Shown piece after piece: positions 6,992 through 8,725 of a stretch of 8,725 nucleotides of DNA. The stretch is from an uncultured Collinsella sp. (lineage in GTDB: Bacteria > Actinomycetota > Coriobacteriia > Coriobacteriales > Coriobacteriaceae), in the NCBI GenBank assembly GCA_937969105.1, contig CALBUZ010000020.1, forward strand, positions 1 to 8,725. Direction: 5' to 3'. A program made the translations under genes and the position numbers. The notes below the pieces were generated by a model. That model saw only the letters and a list, made by a program, of their open reading frames with translations, ran no database searches and was not told the DNA's origin. Within the stretch, counting starts at the first letter, position 1. The number at the start of each line of letters is the position of its first letter.

Positions 6992-8413
6992 ATGACCAAC
7001 CCCATGCAGTTCCCCGACGGCTTTGTGTTTGGCGGCGCCACCGCCGCTTACCAGGTTGAGGGCGAGACCCGCACGCACGGCAAGGGCAAAGTGCCCTGGG
7101 ACGATTTCCTGGCTGCTCAGGGTCGCTTCTCCCCCGACCCCGCAAGCGATTTCTACAACAAGTACCCGGTCGATATTGACCTGTGCCAGCGTTTCGGCAT
7201 CAACGGTATCCGCGTCTCCATCGCTTGGAGCCGTATCTTCCCCAGTGGCACCGGCGAGATCAACCCCGAGGGTGTCGCCTTCTATCACGAGCTCTTTGCC
7301 ACCTGCAACAAAGCCGGCGTTATCCCCTATGTCACGCTCGATCATTTCGATACGCCCGAGGCCTTTTACCAGAACGGCGGCGAGGGCTTCCTGACGCGCA
7401 CGACGATCGACGCCTTTGTCGAGTACGCCAAGTTCTGCTTTGCCGAGTTCACCGAGGTCAAGCACTGGTTCACGTTTAACGAGATTCCCGCAACCGCCGA
7501 GGGCAGCTTTATCGTCGGCAACTGGCCGCACGGCGAGAAGTATCGCCTGGACAAGGCCTTCCAGCTCATGCACAACATGATGGTGGCCCACGCCAAGGCC
7601 GTCGTCGCCTTCCATGAGGGCGGCTTTGAGGGCGAGATCGGCATTGTCCAGAACCTGGAGCCCAAGTATCCCCTCGACCCCAACAGCGCTGCCGACTGCG
7701 AGGCGGCCCGCATGGCCGACGTCATCAACAACCGCTGGGTACTCGACGCCACCTTCCGCGGCCACTATGCAGCCGACACCATAGAGGCTGCGACCAAGCT
7801 GGCCCATATCGCCGGCGGCGAGCTCGACGTCCGCGACGAGGACATCGCCGCGCTGACCGCCGCGCTCCCCTACAACGATTGCCTGGGCGTCAACACCTAC
7901 AAGTGTCAGTTCCTGCGTGCGGCCGAGGGCGAAAACGACATCAACCACAATGGCACCGGCGACAAGGGCTCCTCGCGCTGGTTCCTCAAGGGCGTGGGCG
8001 AGTCATGCGTGCGCGAAGGCGTACCCACCACCGATTGGGACTGGATCATCTATCCCGAGGGCCTCTACGACCTGCTGCTCCGCATTAAGAACGATTACCC
8101 CAACTACAAGAAGATCTACATCACCGAGAACGGCATGGGCTATAAGGACGACTTCGAGGACGGCTTCATCGACGACGCCCCTCGCATCGACTACATGCGC
8201 CAGCATCTCGCGTGGATCCTCAAGGCAATCGACGGCGGCGTGAACGTCGACGGCTACTTTGTGTGGTCGCTGCAGGACCAGTTCTCCTGGACCAACGGCT
8301 ACAACAAGCGCTACGGCCTGTTCTACATCGACTTTGAGACCCAGAAGCGCTATCCCAAGGCGAGCGCGTACTGGTACAAGAACGTCGCGGAGACCGGCCT
8401 GCTCATGGCCTAA
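6992..8413 (+). CDS. lacG: 6-phospho-beta-galactosidase, GH1 (second copy)
   Basis: Cytoplasmic GH1 enzyme hydrolysing phosphorylated beta-galactosides delivered by the upstream EIICB. The 473-aa product is nearly the same length as Staphylococcus LacG (470) and reads very like it throughout (FVFGGATAAYQVEG, NGIRVSIAWSRIFPSG, TDWDWIIYPEGLYD). The acid/base is E164 in TFNE and the nucleophile E379 in ITENG. FSWTNGYNKRY supplies S432, K439 and Y441 for the 6-phosphate and W433, the galactosidase-type Trp. One family motif varies: LDHFDTP where many members have LHHFDTP, though H118 itself is kept. AGAAAGGA (6978-6985) lies 6 bases before the ATG. It is last in its unit and is followed by a clear terminator. 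Being closer to canonical LacG than the first copy, it is the better candidate for true lactose 6-phosphate hydrolysis. Confidence 0.95.
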   Translation: MTNPMQFPDGFVFGGATAAYQVEGETRTHGKGKVPWDDFLAAQGRFSPDPASDFYNKYPVDIDLCQRFGINGIRVSIAWSRIFPSGTGEINPEGVAFYHELFATCNKAGVIPYVTLDHFDTPEAFYQNGGEGFLTRTTIDAFVEYAKFCFAEFTEVKHWFTFNEIPATAEGSFIVGNWPHGEKYRLDKAFQLMHNMMVAHAKAVVAFHEGGFEGEIGIVQNLEPKYPLDPNSAADCEAARMADVINNRWVLDATFRGHYAADTIEAATKLAHIAGGELDVRDEDIAALTAALPYNDCLGVNTYKCQFLRAAEGENDINHNGTGDKGSSRWFLKGVGESCVREGVPTTDWDWIIYPEGLYDLLLRIKNDYPNYKKIYITENGMGYKDDFEDGFIDDAPRIDYMRQHLAWILKAIDGGVNVDGYFVWSLQDQFSWTNGYNKRYGLFYIDFETQKRYPKASAYWYKNVAETGLLMA

Positions 8414-8435
8414 CTTTTGCCGCATACCCCCTGTC

Positions 8436-8484
8436 GGCCGCATGCGAATCCCTCCACGGGTTCGCATGCGGCCTTTTTGTTTTT
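8436..8484 (+). terminator. Intrinsic terminator after the second lacG
   Basis: GGCCGCATGCGAA (8436-8448) and TTCGCATGCGGCC (8461-8473) form a perfect 13-bp stem, with further CCC/GGG pairing possible past a bulge. TTTTTGTTTTT follows at 8474-8484. It starts 23 bases after the stop codon. Confidence 0.92.
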
Positions 8485-8507
8485 GGTGAGCCCGTGCGGG
8501 CCGTTTA

Positions 8508-8562
8508 TCTCGATCTGTAACATCTAGCAGGGATTTTCGGTCCTACCTGTTACAGATCAAGA
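8508..8562 (+). repeat. Palindromic intergenic repeat, unit 4
   Basis: Arms 8508-8522 and 8548-8562 (TCTCGATCTGTAACA and its complement, one mismatch) surround a core CTAGCAGGGATTTTCGGTCC close to units 1 and 3 and in the same orientation. It lies just after a terminator, nearly 4.7 kb from unit 3, showing that the family is dispersed and not only a local tandem array. Confidence 0.85.
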
Positions 8563-8617
8563 CAATAAGATAGTCAAATCCGAACTTTCCAAGCAGTTAT
8601 GAAACATGGTTTCTGGT

Positions 8618-8692
8618 TTTCGGTATCACGAACATACTTTCGGTATCATTTAATGGTATTATGATATCGAAAGTATGTTCGTGATACCGAAA
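8618..8692. promoter_or_regulatory. 75-bp inverted repeat of four phased half-sites (candidate complex operator)
   Basis: Arms 8618-8649 and 8661-8692 are 32 bases each and complementary except for one position, around an 11-base centre. The motif TTTCGGTATCA occurs twice in the left arm and, inverted (TGATACCGAAA, and TGATATCGAAA with one change), twice in the right arm. The GGTATCA or TGATAYC cores begin at 8622, 8642, 8662 and 8682, exactly 20 bases apart, about two helical turns. GAACATAC and its complement fill the outer gaps. An extended -10 promoter sits in the middle and a gene start follows at 8701, which points to a cooperative regulator site at DNA level. Confidence 0.8.
8654..8662 (+). 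promoter_or_regulatory. Extended -10 promoter inside the inverted repeat
   Basis: TGGTATTAT contains the TGn extension and a hexamer (TATTAT, 8657-8662) matching 5 of 6 consensus bases. No good -35 lies at the right distance, as is common for extended -10 promoters. The expected start near 8669 gives a leader of about 32 bases before the ATG at 8701. The promoter occupies the centre of the four half-sites. Confidence 0.5.
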
Positions 8693-8700
8693 GGAGCCGC

Positions 8701-8725
8701 ATGCGCCAGTTCGATTACACCACAG
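8701..8725 (+). CDS. Start of an unidentified gene, cut by the window edge
   Basis: The ATG at 8701 follows AAAGGAG (8690-8696 region) by a few bases and opens a frame reading MRQFDYTT to the edge. Eight residues cannot identify a family. Some Fic-domain proteins begin with a similar MRxFDY, which is a weak hint only. Its position directly behind the four-part operator suggests tight, possibly auto-, regulation. It is separated from the lactose modules by a terminator and a repeat, so it belongs to a different unit. Confidence 0.55.

Noticed and set aside
5047..7041. Long minus-strand open frame (664 codons) opposite the second EIICB gene
   Set aside because: It is an antisense shadow of GC-biased codons. 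Its product is low-complexity and Gly/Asp/Glu-rich with no recognisable domain, while the plus strand encodes a clear LacE.
8601..8613. Small palindrome GAAAC-ATG-GTTTC upstream of the large inverted repeat
   Set aside because: Only 5-bp arms in AT-rich sequence, easily found by chance, with no related copy seen nearby.
8618..8692. Intrinsic terminator or RNA hairpin
   Set aside because: The stem is AT-rich with no following T-run, and the central promoter predicts transcription beginning inside the right arm, so a DNA-level operator fits better.

Overview
The window looks like chromosomal DNA from a GC-rich, PTS-dependent gut actinobacterium, most likely Collinsella or a close coriobacterial relative. 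That assignment rests on strong GC-ending codon use (which also creates long antisense shadow frames), Shine-Dalgarno starts, and lactose-PTS genes of the kind otherwise familiar from Firmicutes. It was made by recognition and no database search was run.

Layout: (1) 1-3590, a rightward two-gene unit: a 6-phospho-beta-galactosidase (lacG-type, 138-1580) followed by a lactose-family PTS EIICB permease (lacE-type, 1757-3517), ending in a strong bidirectional terminator (3549-3589). (2) 3518-3850, a 333-base convergent intergenic region holding that terminator and three palindromic repeat units spaced about 80 bp apart. (3) 3851-4852, a leftward LacI-family regulator. (4) 4853-5136, a divergent control region with a 24-bp perfect palindrome plus an extra half-site, a good candidate operator. 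(5) 5137-8484, a second rightward unit in the opposite gene order, EIICB then 6-phospho-beta-galactosidase, closed by a terminator. (6) 8485-8725, a fourth copy of the palindromic repeat, then a 75-bp inverted repeat made of four half-sites at exact 20-bp steps around an extended -10 promoter, directly before the start of a new gene cut by the window edge.

Together the genes form two parallel import-and-cleave modules. Each EIICB takes up and phosphorylates a beta-galactoside at the galactose C6 position, and the cytoplasmic GH1 enzyme splits the phosphorylated disaccharide into galactose 6-phosphate and an aglycone (glucose if the substrate is lactose). The EIIA component that must phosphorylate both IIB domains is not in the window, nor are the tagatose-6-phosphate pathway genes, so both must lie elsewhere or be replaced. 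The LacI-type regulator most plausibly controls the second module through the adjacent operator. A degenerate match to that operator at bases 1-18 suggests, weakly, that it may control the first as well.
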